NCBI GenBank assembly: GCA_020632795.1
Contig: JACKEV010000007.1
Coordinates: forward strand, 310,001-374,000
Reading direction: 5' to 3'
DNA length: 64,000 bases
Origin: Alphaproteobacteria bacterium
GTDB taxonomy: Bacteria > Myxococcota_A > UBA796 > CAJQPC01
Shown: positions 1 through 9,271 of the stretch, one piece after another
How the letters are laid out: every line of letters begins with the position of its first letter
Numbering within the stretch: the first letter of the stretch is position 1
Position numbers and translations under genes: made by a program
The notes under the pieces: generated by a model
Told to the model about the DNA's origin: nothing
Database searches by the model: none
Seen by the model: the letters and a program-made list of their open reading frames with translations, nothing else

Positions 1-942
1 GGCGTCCAGGGGGCCTCCGAAGGTCGGCGGGCCCGGCACCCCCCCCAGGCGGGCGAGGGCCTCGCAGCGCAGGGGTTCGGGGAGCTGGAGCAGCCGGGGC
101 AGCGGATCCGGGTCGAGGGGGAGCTTCAGGTCCGGCGGCGGGTGGAGCACGTCACGCGCCGCGACGAGCTGCTGGCCCCACAGGGCAGGGTGGACCTCCA
201 GAGGACGCTTGGCCGCAACCAGCTCTTCCGCGAGCCAGGCGCGGCCGGCCTCATCACCATCCCTATGCGCGATGATCCGCGCCTGATGGGCCACAGCGCG
301 GAGGCGCGCCGCGCGGAGGCCGAGGTGATCGGGGCTTCGGGCGAGCAGGCTGTCGGCCAGCGCGAGCGTACCCACGCTGAAGGTCTCAGCCTCCTCCCAC
401 CGCCCTTCGGCCAGCAGATCCTTGATGAGGCGCAGGGTGACGTCGAGGAAGTCCGGCCCCTTTGGAGGGGTGGAGAGGGTTCGTCCCGCGTCGAAGGCAG
501 GCCCCTTGAGGGCCCCGGGGGAGGGCTCCACCAGGAAGGCGCGGATCGAGAAGAGGTCCGGGGCGAAGACCCTCAAGGTGCGCTTGAGCGCGGCGGTGCC
601 CTCGATGACCAGACCATCCCGCCAGCGGCGACGCAGGGCGTCCCGATGCTCGTTGAGGCGGACGAGGAGGTCTCGGGCGCTCGCTGTGTCTGCGGCGAGG
701 ACCCAGTGGACCCCGACAGGATCGTCGGTGAGCAGCAACTCAACCAGGGATTCGGGCGGGGTGTGTGCGAGGTCGTGGGTGGTGAAGGGGCGGTCGTGCT
801 CGAAGCACCAGTGCTGGGCGTTGGCGCGAAGCGTACTGCGGGTGTCGGCGTCCTCCCCGACGACGAAGCCCAGCCAGAAGCCGACTTGGAGGTCGAGCTG
901 GAACTCGACGCGGGACCAGGCCTCGTCGGCGGGGTAGGTCAT
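1..942 (-). CDS. Helical (TPR-like?) protein, third gene of ATPase trio; 3' end cut by window edge
   Basis: An uninterrupted frame of 314 codons runs from an ATG at 942 off the left edge, so the C-terminus is missing. The start overlaps the stop of the upstream ATPase gene as ATGA, which implies translational coupling. The protein starts MTYPADEAWSRVEF and is rich in Leu, Ala and Arg. From about residue 165 it has amphipathic helical stretches (FLDVTLRLIKDLLAEGRWEE, then SLLARSPDHLGLRAARLRAV) that look like TPR-type helical hairpins; this is inference. I do not recognise the N-terminal 150 residues. Its place behind two coupled P-loop ATPases suggests an adaptor or effector of the same complex. 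There is no signal peptide, so it is probably cytoplasmic. Confidence 0.75.
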   Translation of the reverse strand, partial: MTYPADEAWSRVEFQLDLQVGFWLGFVVGEDADTRSTLRANAQHWCFEHDRPFTTHDLAHTPPESLVELLLTDDPVGVHWVLAADTASARDLLVRLNEHRDALRRRWRDGLVIEGTAALKRTLRVFAPDLFSIRAFLVEPSPGALKGPAFDAGRTLSTPPKGPDFLDVTLRLIKDLLAEGRWEEAETFSVGTLALADSLLARSPDHLGLRAARLRAVAHQARIIAHRDGDEAGRAWLAEELVAAKRPLEVHPALWGQQLVAARDVLHPPPDLKLPLDPDPLPRLLQLPEPLRCEALARLGGVPGPPTFGGPLDA

Positions 943-2147
943 TCTTTGAAAACGATGACCGGGATGGAAGGCAGGACGTCGAACGTGACCTCACCGGCTT
1001 GCTCGTAAGGCAGGACGAGGTTGAGATCGAGCAGCCGTGCCAGGATGGGGAGGTGCTCTGCGGCGAGCGACCCCAGGGCGTGCCCCTCCTGCAGGTGGCG
1101 CAGGACGTTGCCCGCTTCGGCGGTCAGGATGCCCAGGAGTTGCTGTTGCCTGGCGAGCTTTGCACGTCGCACGAGGTCATCGGGTTCCTGCCTGCGGAGG
1201 CTGCCTCTGCAGACCTCTGCCACAAGCTGGAGCAGCTCCCGGGGGTTGCCTCCAGAGAGCTTGATCAGGTCGTTGGACGCCTTGTAGCCCAGGAGTCGGC
1301 GCCAATCTCCACGTCGTGAAACGAGTTCATCGAGCGTGGATAGAGCACCCAGGCCCGGAATAGAAGAGACTATGCAATTCGGCCAACAGACAACCCGGGC
1401 GCTCGCGACCTGCATCGCAGCCTGGTGGACGTAGAGCCCGGCGGAAGGAGGCAAGGTGAGGACGAGGTGGACCCTGGGGACCACGAGATGGCCGGCCTGT
1501 TTGAGCAGCAGCGTCTCGCAGGCTGCCGCAGACTGGTGGTCGAGGCCCTCCAGGACCACGACGAGGTCGTCCTTTCCAAGATCGCGACGGACGTGGGATT
1601 GAAAAGATTCAAGCAGCGCATCCAGCTCGGTCTCGACGTGTCGGTACGGCCAGGGCCCAGCAAGGGCTTGTACCTGCCGCTCGATATCTCCGACCAGGGT
1701 TCCAGCCTGACGACCTCCCAGCGCGGCGGGCTTTCTGCCCAGGTGTCTGAACATCGCCGCGAGCTTATGGATCTCCGCTTCCGACGGTCCAGCGCCACTT
1801 TCGCCAAGCGCCACCCCCAGCGCCATCGCCACCCCCAGCTTGACGTCCAGCGCGGTTGGATCCGCGTCGACCGGCAGCATGCTCTCCAGGTCCAGGACCA
1901 TCACGCAGGCTTCGGGGAGCCCCTGGGCCAGCCGCCGCAGCCCGGTGGTCTTGCCGACGCCGCGCGACCCCCAGATCAGCGTCGTCGAGTCGGACAGGCC
2001 GAGCGACAGCTCCTCCTGGAGCCGCGTCAGGGGGTGCTCGTCGTGGGGGAACAGCTCGGTGTAGGCCGGATCGTCGGGCTCCAACGGGCCCTTGGTGACC
2101 GCCTGGTACAGCTCGCGCAGCGTCGCTCGGTTCGGCGCACCGATCAC
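939..2147 (-). CDS. P-loop ATPase (AAA/STAND-like), second gene of trio
   Basis: A 402-residue protein with Walker A GSRGVGKT at residues 60-67 and a Walker B-like segment LVVVLEGLDH at 195-204. The usual Walker B Asp is Glu200, with Asp at 203. Near residue 300 a GG-x-x-R-x-LL segment (SGGNPRELLQ) resembles the helical/winged-helix region after AAA_16 or STAND ATPase cores. It is clearly related to the preceding gene: same order of motifs, similar entry sequence (HPLTRLQEEL against DPVTRLFDTI) and similar length. It begins inside the stop of that gene (ATGA at 2147-2144) and its own stop overlaps the next start the same way. Probable role: nucleotide-dependent switch in a three-protein complex, perhaps for conflict or signalling; the function is inferred. 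Confidence 0.85.
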   Translation of the reverse strand: MIGAPNRATLRELYQAVTKGPLEPDDPAYTELFPHDEHPLTRLQEELSLGLSDSTTLIWGSRGVGKTTGLRRLAQGLPEACVMVLDLESMLPVDADPTALDVKLGVAMALGVALGESGAGPSEAEIHKLAAMFRHLGRKPAALGGRQAGTLVGDIERQVQALAGPWPYRHVETELDALLESFQSHVRRDLGKDDLVVVLEGLDHQSAAACETLLLKQAGHLVVPRVHLVLTLPPSAGLYVHQAAMQVASARVVCWPNCIVSSIPGLGALSTLDELVSRRGDWRRLLGYKASNDLIKLSGGNPRELLQLVAEVCRGSLRRQEPDDLVRRAKLARQQQLLGILTAEAGNVLRHLQEGHALGSLAAEHLPILARLLDLNLVLPYEQAGEVTFDVLPSIPVIVFKE

Positions 2148-3448
2148 GCCGAGGATACCCCCTCACCCAGCTCGATGAGCGGGTGGACGCTGTACCAGAA
2201 GGTGTCGTTGCGGTAGGGCAACAGCAGGTGGGAGTCCAGGAAGTTCTCCACCATGCTCATCTCGGTGGTGCTGACCAGGCTCAGGTTCCGGGTCTTGCCT
2301 ATGCGTCCCAGCAGGTCCAGCTCCTCGCGCAGAACGGCCCCGTAGGCGTTCCGGGTCCGGTCGATGGTCTTTCCCGCGACGTCCTGGGGCCCGACCCGAC
2401 CGGCCAGGTGGACCGCCTCCATCATCATGTTGAGCAGGTCGCGGATGTAGCCGCCGGAGGCGAGCACCAGGGTGTCGAGCTGGGCGCGCTCCCCCAGCAC
2501 TGGCCTCCAGTCGCCTCGCTTCTCGATGAGCGTGACCATGCGGTCCACGGCGTCCTGGTTCGTCGAGCCGTCGGGGTGGCGGACCCGGCAGGCCGTCCAG
2601 GCCTGGACCTGACCGTTGCGGAACTCGGAGGCCAGCTCGTCCGCCTTGAGCATCAGGAAGGCCGGGACGCTCAGGACGAGGTGGGTGTCAGGGAGCTGCA
2701 GATAGCGGCCGTACTTCAGGAAGAGATCCTCGACGCTCTTGCGGATCCTCAGCTCGTCCTCCTGGGCGCCGCCGCCCCGCAGGTGCTCCAGCGAATCCAG
2801 GATGACCACGAGGCCACGGTGGGCCTTGTGCTCCTCGTCCAGGCGGGTGAGGGTCTCCTGATGGAGCTTGTGGACCTCCGCGACGAGGCTCTGCAGCCGG
2901 CTGGCGAGCTGCTCCCTGAGCTTCTGGCGGAGGCGTTGGTCGCCTTTGAGGCGGGCTTTCAGCTCCACGCCGCCGGGGAAGGCGACGCCCAGCTCGTCGA
3001 CCTCGACCTCCTGGGTGAGGAAGCCGACAGCGCGCTCCCAGTAGCTGGCTTGGAAACCCTCCTTGGGGAGCAGATCCTTCTGTCGGAAGAGCTGCTCGCG
3101 GATTGCCCCGGTCATCAGCAGCAGGAAGTCCGCGATGCCCACCTCGTCGCGCAGGTCGACATACTCGTCCAGGTCGATGTGGGCGACGATGAAGTCGGCT
3201 TCGGTCAGATCCCGGCGCAAGCGGGAGAACTCCGTGGTCTTGCCCGTGCCGCGGAAACCCATCACCAGCTGGATGCTGTCGCCCCCGGAGAAGTCGATGG
3301 TGTCGAAGAGCCGGGTGACCGGGTCGTGTTCGGCGTCGTGCAGCTGGGCCCAGAGCTCGCGGTCGTCGGCGTCCTCAACATCGAGGGGCCGGTCCTGCAG
3401 CGCCTGCACGAACCGACGCTTGAAGTCCCGATCGGGGGCTTGGGGCAT
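2144..3448 (-). CDS. P-loop ATPase (AAA/STAND-like), first gene of trio
   Basis: A 434-residue protein starting MPQAPDRDFK. The ATG at 3448 is preceded by GAGG seven bases upstream; the open frame continues upstream but there overlaps the divergent macroglobulin gene, so this start is preferred. Walker A is GFRGTGKT (64-71) and Walker B LVVILDSLEHL (213-223) with the canonical Asp218. Residues 165-205 are highly charged and probably coiled-coil. A GGYIRDLLNM segment follows near residue 340, as in AAA ATPases with an ORC/STAND-like lid. There is no transmembrane segment. It leads an operon of three genes joined by ATGA overlaps. The partner ATPase is a paralogue, so a heteromeric ATPase is plausible. 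Confidence 0.85.
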   Translation of the reverse strand: MPQAPDRDFKRRFVQALQDRPLDVEDADDRELWAQLHDAEHDPVTRLFDTIDFSGGDSIQLVMGFRGTGKTTEFSRLRRDLTEADFIVAHIDLDEYVDLRDEVGIADFLLLMTGAIREQLFRQKDLLPKEGFQASYWERAVGFLTQEVEVDELGVAFPGGVELKARLKGDQRLRQKLREQLASRLQSLVAEVHKLHQETLTRLDEEHKAHRGLVVILDSLEHLRGGGAQEDELRIRKSVEDLFLKYGRYLQLPDTHLVLSVPAFLMLKADELASEFRNGQVQAWTACRVRHPDGSTNQDAVDRMVTLIEKRGDWRPVLGERAQLDTLVLASGGYIRDLLNMMMEAVHLAGRVGPQDVAGKTIDRTRNAYGAVLREELDLLGRIGKTRNLSLVSTTEMSMVENFLDSHLLLPYRNDTFWYSVHPLIELGEGVSSA

Positions 3449-3472
3449 CGATGATCCTCGGTGGCGACCCAG

Positions 3473-3478
3473 AGCATA
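3473..3478 (-). promoter_or_regulatory. Possible -10 element of ATPase trio operon
   Basis: TATGCT on the minus strand lies 24 bases upstream of the ATG at 3448, in the 145-base divergent gap before the macroglobulin gene. No convincing -35 element is visible 16-18 bases upstream. This is a weak, position-based call. Confidence 0.25.
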
Positions 3479-3593
3479 CAGCGTCGCGAACGGGAGGGGA
3501 CTAACCTGGGGCCCCGGCCATCGCACCGGATCGACACAGGCCTCGGGGCGGGCTGGCTGATATCCTTGCGGCTCCCTCCCGCCCGAGGTCTGT

Positions 3594-6500
3594 GTGCTCA
3601 CCCTCATCCTGCTCGCGCTCGGCTGCAACGGCTGCGGAGAAGACTCCAGCACCCAGCTCGGGGGCGCGGTCGGCTCCGATGAACCCACCACCCTCGTCCT
3701 GGCCAGCGCGGTCGCGCTCCCCGAGATCGCGCCGATCGGCCCCGACGATCTCAGCGCCCCGGACGGCCCGATGGGGGACGGCCTGCGGGTGCTGATGGTG
3801 GGCCCCCGGGGCGACCAGGACCAGCCCCTCCAGGCCGTCGCGGTGTTCGACCGCCCGATGGTGGCCCTGGGGGAGCTGGACGCCGCCAGCGCGAAGGTGC
3901 CCCTTTCCTGCGGCCCGGACCTCTCGGGCAAGGCCCGCTGGGCGGGCACCTCCACCGCCGTGTGGCTGCCCGAGGGCGGGCGCTTCCCGCGGGCCACCGA
4001 GGTGCGCTGCACCATCCCCAAGGGCAGCGTCGCGGTGGACGGCACCGCGCTCTCCCGGGACGTCAGCTTCGACTTCACCACCAGCCGCCCGCACCTGCGC
4101 CGCAGCCACCCCTCCGACGACGGCACCTTCGACCCTGAGAAGGGCGTGATGCTGGTGTTCGACCAGCCGGTGGCGCTGGCCGAGGTCGAGGCCCGCGCGG
4201 AGATCCGCCCCGCCGGGGGCCGGCCGCTCGCCCTTACGGCGCGCCGACCGGGGGCTGATGATGAGCGACGCATGCCCAAGGATGCCGACCGTGTCGTGAT
4301 CCTGGACGCGCCGTTCGCCAAGGACACCGAGCACCGGGTCCTGCTGAAGGCGGGCCTGCGCGGCACCGAGGGCCCGCTGGGCATGGCGGAGGACCACGCC
4401 TTCCTCGTCTACACCCCGCCGCCGCCCTCGGTCGTCGACTACGGCCCCGTCGGCCAGGACGTGGACCCCTACGAGGCCATCTCCCTCAGCCTCGCCACCG
4501 AGACCGAGGGCAGCGAGCTGAACCCGCGGATCTCCATCAAGCCCGCGCCGCCTGACGGCTGGAACCCCGCCCAGGACTACAGCTCGACGTCCTGGTACCA
4601 CAGCGTGCGCCTGGCCCCGATGACCACCTACACGGTCACCGTGGAGGCCGGGGCGAAGGACGTCTACGGCCAGGAGTACGCCCGCCCCGCGAGCTGGAGC
4701 TTCACCACCGGCCACCTCGACGCGCTGGTGGACGCGCCCCGCGGCCCGCAGCTCTACCCGGCGAACAACCCGCCGACCCTGCCCGTGCGCAGCCGCAACA
4801 CCTCCGCGGTCTACGGCAAGGTGGAGCGGGTGGACGCGGACTGGGCCCTGCGCAACATGCGGAGCTGGAAGAGCTGGGAGCCGGACCGGGAGCGCTCGGT
4901 GCTGGGCATGCAGGCCCTCTACGACGGGCAGACCGAGACCACCGACAAGGTGCGCATCGACTCGCTGGACCTGACGCCGGCCCTGGTGGACGGGCGCGGG
5001 CTCGTGGTCGTCGAGGTGTGGAGCCCCGACGTGCGCACCTACGACGGCAAGCCCTGGCTCTACCGCTCCCTGCTGCAGGTGAGCGACCTGGGCACCACCC
5101 TCAAGCTGGGCCCGGAGGGCGTCCTGGTCTGGGTCACCCGGCTCTCCGACGGCACCCCCGTCGCGGGCGCGCAGGTCACCCTCTACAAGGAGACCCCCGA
5201 GGCTGCGCTGTGGTCCGGGGCCACCGACGCCCAGGGGATCGCAGACGCCGCGCTGGAGATGGGCGACGACTGGTCGATGTGGTCCGAGCCGCTCTACGCG
5301 GTGGTGTCCTTCCAGGGCGACACCTCGGTCACCACCCTGGGCGGCCCCCACGAGCTGTACGTCTACGACTTCGGGGTCAGCACCGCCGACGCCACCGAGC
5401 CCGAGCAGCTCGACGGCTACGCCTTCGCCGACCGCGGGGTCTACAAGCCCGGCGACACCGTTCACGTCGCGTTCACCGCCCGGATCGCGGACAAGCAGGG
5501 CCTGGGCCTGCCCGCCGCGGGCGGCTACGACTGGCGCTGCGAGGACGCCCGCTACCAGGAGCTCGCCGTCGGGCGTGGGACCCTCCACGCCGCCTCGGGC
5601 TCGGGCAGCTTCGACGTCACCCTGCCCGACGAGATGGCGATGGGCAGCGGCCACTGCGAGGTCTCCCTGGCCTCCGGCGACCTTGAGCGCAGCCTGTGGG
5701 TGGACGTGCCGGTGTACGCCTACCGCGCCCCGTCCTTCCGGGTGGACGTCTCCGCGCCCGAGCACCTCTCGGTGGGCGACACCCTCCAGGCCACCGGCCA
5801 CGGCCGCTACCTGTTCGGCGCCCCCATCAACGGGGCCGACACCACCTGGTCGGTGCGCGCGCAGCAGGTCGACCCGGAGATCCCCGACTTCGAGGGCTGG
5901 GCCTTCTCCACCAACGGCGGGCGGGCCTGGTGGGACCGCGAGTACCACCCGATGGAGCAGATCGCGGGCGGCGAGGGCACCCTGGACGCCAAGGGACAGC
6001 TCGTGGCCTCCGTGGAGATCCCGGCCACCGAGGAGCCCCGCACCCAGCGGGTCGAGGTCGAGTTCACGGTCACCGATGTCTCCCGGCAGCGCATCTCCAA
6101 CCGCGCCGCGCTGCTGGTCCACCCGGCGGACTTCTACCTGGGCCTGCGCCCGACCACCGGCATCGGCCGGGCCAGCGAGCCCGCCGCGATGGAGCTGGTG
6201 GCGGTCTCCCCGGAGGGCGAGCCGCAGAGCGGGGTGCCCGTGGAGGTGAAGGTCGCCCGACGCACCTGGGACGTCATCCGCCAGAAGGGCATGGACGGCC
6301 GGTGGAGCTGGGTGAGCACCGCCACCGACGAGGTGGTGGACACCCGCACGGTCAAGTCGGGGGCCGCGCCGGTCAAGGTCGACTTCACCCCGGCCGAGGC
6401 GGGCTACTACGTGGTCCAGGTCGAGGCCCGGGACAAGGCGGGGCGGGTCACCCGCTCCGAGGACGGCCTGTACGTGGCCGGCCCCAACGCGAGCTGGGCC

Positions 6501-9242
6501 CGCAGCGACCGGGGCCGGGTGGAGCTGGTCCCCGACAAGCTGCGCTACAACCCCGGCGACACCGCGAAGGTGCTGGTGAAGGCCCCCAAGGCCGGCATGT
6601 CCGCGCTCGTCACCGTCGAGCGGGAGGGCGTGCTGGAGCGGCGGGTGGTCACCCTGCCCACCGCCGCCGAGACCCTGGAGATCCCGCTGGGCGAGGACGC
6701 CGTGCCCAACGTGTTCCTCTCCGTGATGCTGGTCGAGGGCGCGCCCCCGGCGGACAGCCCTGACGCGGGCGTGCCCCAGCACCACCTGGGCTACCAGGAG
6801 CTGACCGTGGATCCGTCGGGTCGCCGCCTGGACGTCGCGGTGCGCGCGGACCAGGAGGTCTATCAGCCCGGCCAGGAGGTCGAGGTCACCGTGGCCGTCG
6901 AGCGCGCCGGGGCGGGCGTCGCCGACGCCCACGTCGTGCTGTGGGCGGTGGACTACGGGGTGCTCTCCCTGACCGGCTACACCCTGCCCGACCCCTTCGA
7001 GCGCTACTACCGGCCGCGCTTCCTGCGGGTGGCCACCTCCGACAACCGCACCCAGGTGCTCGACCGGGCCCAGTACCTGGCCAAGGGCGCCGAGGCCGGC
7101 GGCGGCGGCGGCGAGGACGGGCCCACGGTCCGCTCGAAGTTCGAGACCACCCCCTACTGGAACGCCGGGCTGAGCACCGACGCCCAGGGCAGGGTCACCG
7201 TGCGCTTCACCCTGCCCGACAACCTCACCACCTTCCAGCTCATGGCGGTGGTGGACGAGGGGACGGACGCCTTCGGCGGTGCCTCAGCGCAGATCCAGGT
7301 CTCCCGGCCGCTGATCGCCCGCCCGGCCCTGCCGCGGGTGTTCCGCACCGGGGACCGGGCGCTGGCCGGGGTCGTGGTCCACAACAACCGCGACGCTGAT
7401 CGCAAGGTCACCGTGAACGCCGAGGCCACGGGCATCACCCTCCAGGGCGCCCCGACCACGGTCAGCGTGCCCGCCCACGGGGCGGTGGAGGTCCCCTTCG
7501 CCCTGACCGAGCCCGTGCCCGGGGAGGCCCGGCTGCGCTTCGACGTGGCGGCGGGCGAGGACCGCGACGTCGTCGAGGTCACCGTGCCCGTGGTGCGCCC
7601 GGTGCCCGCCGAGACCGTGGCCACCGCCGGCACCCTCACGGAGTCGGCGACCGAGACCCTCGCCAGGGTGGACGGCGCCCTGCCCGGGGTGGGCGGCCTG
7701 AGCGTGCAGGTCACCCCCACGGTGCTGGTGGGCAGCGCGACCACCCTGGAGTACCTCGTCGACTACCCCCACGGCTGCATCGAGCAGACCTCCAGCCGGC
7801 TCCTGGCCCTGCTGGTGGCCCGGGAGCTGGGGCCGCGGGCGGGGGCAGATCTGCCCGATGAGAAGGTCGACCTCTGGATCGACGGCGGGCTGTCCCGGCT
7901 CAACACCTTCCGGCACCCCAGCGGCGGCTACGCCTACTGGGCCGGCGGCCGGGACCCCAGCGTGCTGGGCACCGCCCACGCCGCCGAGGTGCTCCACCGC
8001 GCCGGCAAGACCGTCGACCCCGACACCGTGCGCTTCCTGCGGGAGTTCATGTCCGGCACCTGGGTGCCCCGCTACTGGAGCGCGGAGGCCATCAAGAGCG
8101 CCCAGGCCCGGGTGGCGCTGAGCCTGGCTCGTATCGGGCACGGCGACGCCGGCTTCAACGCCCGGATCTACGACCAGCGCAAGGGCATGTCGGTCACCGC
8201 GAAGGCCGAGCTGGTCGAGACCATCGCCCGGACCACCGGCCCGGACAGCCGCACCGCCGGCCTGCTGCGGGAGATCGAGGGCTACGCCGCCATCGACACC
8301 ACCCGCGTCGCCATCCAGGAGCCCGAGGCCAGCCGCTTCGCCGTGCTGTGGTGGGGCGACGCCCTGCCCACCGCGGCCACGCTCTCCGCGATGATGGTCG
8401 CCGAGCCCGACCACGTGCTGCTGCCGCGCCTGGCGCGGGGGCTGGTGCAGGCGCGCGCCCACGGCCGGTGGGGCAACACCTACACCACTGCGCGGGCCTT
8501 CGCCGCGCTGACCGCCTACGTGCAGGACTTCGAGGAGGACCCGGCCACCCGGGCCAGCGTCAAGCTCGCCGGGCAGGAGCTGCTCAACGCCGCGTTCTCC
8601 GAGGATCAGCTCCAGCAGACCGGCACGCTGGGCATGGACGACTACCAGGGCGGCGAGCTGACCATCACCGCCGACGGCCGGCTCTACTACGAGGCCCGGC
8701 TGCGCTACGGCATGGAGACCCTGCCCCCCCGGGACGAGGGCTTCACCCTGGCGCGGGCCTACGGCATCATCGAGGGCACCGGCACCAGCGCCCAGGTCAC
8801 CCCCGGGGCGCTCCTGCGGGTGGACCTGCGGGTGACCACCTCGACCGACCGCTACAACGTGGCGATCGTCGACCCGCTGCCGGCGGGGTTGGAGCCGGTG
8901 GACACCTTCTTCAAGACCACGGCATCGGCGATGGAGGGCGAGGACGCGGTGGACTCGGGCGCGTGGCGCTACGGCTGGGACACCGGCTACGACGTGCCCG
9001 AGCAGCGCACCTGGTCGGACTGGGTGTTCAACCACCGCGAGATGCGGGACGACGGCGTGTACCTCTATGCCGACTACATGCCCGCCGGCATCCACACCTA
9101 CACCTACTACGCCCGCGCCACGACCCCCGGCGACTATGCCCACCCGGCGGCCACCGTGGAGGAGATGTACGCCCCGGAGATCTTCGGCCGGACAGCGGCG
9201 GGCCGCTTCGTTGTGGGGGAGGGGCCGGTCGCCAGCCAGTGA
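3594..9242 (+). CDS. Alpha-2-macroglobulin family lipoprotein with active thioester motif
   Basis: An 1882-residue protein. A GTG start with GAGG five bases upstream gives a very short lipoprotein signal ending ALGC (Cys11), so it should be anchored in the envelope facing the periplasm. Bacterial alpha-2-macroglobulins trap proteases with a chain of MG beta-domains, a bait region and a thioester domain. Here the MG-like repeats fill about residues 60-1250, with many Big-type Y.PGDTV segments such as GVYKPGDTVHVAF. The thioester motif YPHGCIEQTS is intact, with Cys1395 and the Gln three residues later. A receptor-like beta-domain ends the protein. It is longer than the usual 1500-1650-residue bacterial form. 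The usual partner PBP1C (pbpC) is not next to it; the following gene is an aminotransferase 29 bases downstream. Confidence 0.93.
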   Translation: MLTLILLALGCNGCGEDSSTQLGGAVGSDEPTTLVLASAVALPEIAPIGPDDLSAPDGPMGDGLRVLMVGPRGDQDQPLQAVAVFDRPMVALGELDAASAKVPLSCGPDLSGKARWAGTSTAVWLPEGGRFPRATEVRCTIPKGSVAVDGTALSRDVSFDFTTSRPHLRRSHPSDDGTFDPEKGVMLVFDQPVALAEVEARAEIRPAGGRPLALTARRPGADDERRMPKDADRVVILDAPFAKDTEHRVLLKAGLRGTEGPLGMAEDHAFLVYTPPPPSVVDYGPVGQDVDPYEAISLSLATETEGSELNPRISIKPAPPDGWNPAQDYSSTSWYHSVRLAPMTTYTVTVEAGAKDVYGQEYARPASWSFTTGHLDALVDAPRGPQLYPANNPPTLPVRSRNTSAVYGKVERVDADWALRNMRSWKSWEPDRERSVLGMQALYDGQTETTDKVRIDSLDLTPALVDGRGLVVVEVWSPDVRTYDGKPWLYRSLLQVSDLGTTLKLGPEGVLVWVTRLSDGTPVAGAQVTLYKETPEAALWSGATDAQGIADAALEMGDDWSMWSEPLYAVVSFQGDTSVTTLGGPHELYVYDFGVSTADATEPEQLDGYAFADRGVYKPGDTVHVAFTARIADKQGLGLPAAGGYDWRCEDARYQELAVGRGTLHAASGSGSFDVTLPDEMAMGSGHCEVSLASGDLERSLWVDVPVYAYRAPSFRVDVSAPEHLSVGDTLQATGHGRYLFGAPINGADTTWSVRAQQVDPEIPDFEGWAFSTNGGRAWWDREYHPMEQIAGGEGTLDAKGQLVASVEIPATEEPRTQRVEVEFTVTDVSRQRISNRAALLVHPADFYLGLRPTTGIGRASEPAAMELVAVSPEGEPQSGVPVEVKVARRTWDVIRQKGMDGRWSWVSTATDEVVDTRTVKSGAAPVKVDFTPAEAGYYVVQVEARDKAGRVTRSEDGLYVAGPNASWARSDRGRVELVPDKLRYNPGDTAKVLVKAPKAGMSALVTVEREGVLERRVVTLPTAAETLEIPLGEDAVPNVFLSVMLVEGAPPADSPDAGVPQHHLGYQELTVDPSGRRLDVAVRADQEVYQPGQEVEVTVAVERAGAGVADAHVVLWAVDYGVLSLTGYTLPDPFERYYRPRFLRVATSDNRTQVLDRAQYLAKGAEAGGGGGEDGPTVRSKFETTPYWNAGLSTDAQGRVTVRFTLPDNLTTFQLMAVVDEGTDAFGGASAQIQVSRPLIARPALPRVFRTGDRALAGVVVHNNRDADRKVTVNAEATGITLQGAPTTVSVPAHGAVEVPFALTEPVPGEARLRFDVAAGEDRDVVEVTVPVVRPVPAETVATAGTLTESATETLARVDGALPGVGGLSVQVTPTVLVGSATTLEYLVDYPHGCIEQTSSRLLALLVARELGPRAGADLPDEKVDLWIDGGLSRLNTFRHPSGGYAYWAGGRDPSVLGTAHAAEVLHRAGKTVDPDTVRFLREFMSGTWVPRYWSAEAIKSAQARVALSLARIGHGDAGFNARIYDQRKGMSVTAKAELVETIARTTGPDSRTAGLLREIEGYAAIDTTRVAIQEPEASRFAVLWWGDALPTAATLSAMMVAEPDHVLLPRLARGLVQARAHGRWGNTYTTARAFAALTAYVQDFEEDPATRASVKLAGQELLNAAFSEDQLQQTGTLGMDDYQGGELTITADGRLYYEARLRYGMETLPPRDEGFTLARAYGIIEGTGTSAQVTPGALLRVDLRVTTSTDRYNVAIVDPLPAGLEPVDTFFKTTASAMEGEDAVDSGAWRYGWDTGYDVPEQRTWSDWVFNHREMRDDGVYLYADYMPAGIHTYTYYARATTPGDYAHPAATVEEMYAPEIFGRTAAGRFVVGEGPVASQ

Positions 9243-9271
9243 GATAGAAGCGCCTCACTCTGGAGGTGCCC

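Noticed and set aside
142..1008. Plus-strand frame over the left-edge gene
   Set aside because: The minus-strand frame 942-1 has no stop and is coupled to the ATPase gene.
3449..4384. N-terminal extension of the first ATPase gene
   Set aside because: Overlaps the divergent macroglobulin gene; the ATG at 3448 has a ribosome site.
3501..6932. Long open frame on the minus strand (1143 codons) opposite the macroglobulin gene
   Set aside because: Gly/Val/His/Arg-rich composition typical of antisense of a GC-rich gene; no family motif; the plus strand has intact CIEQ.
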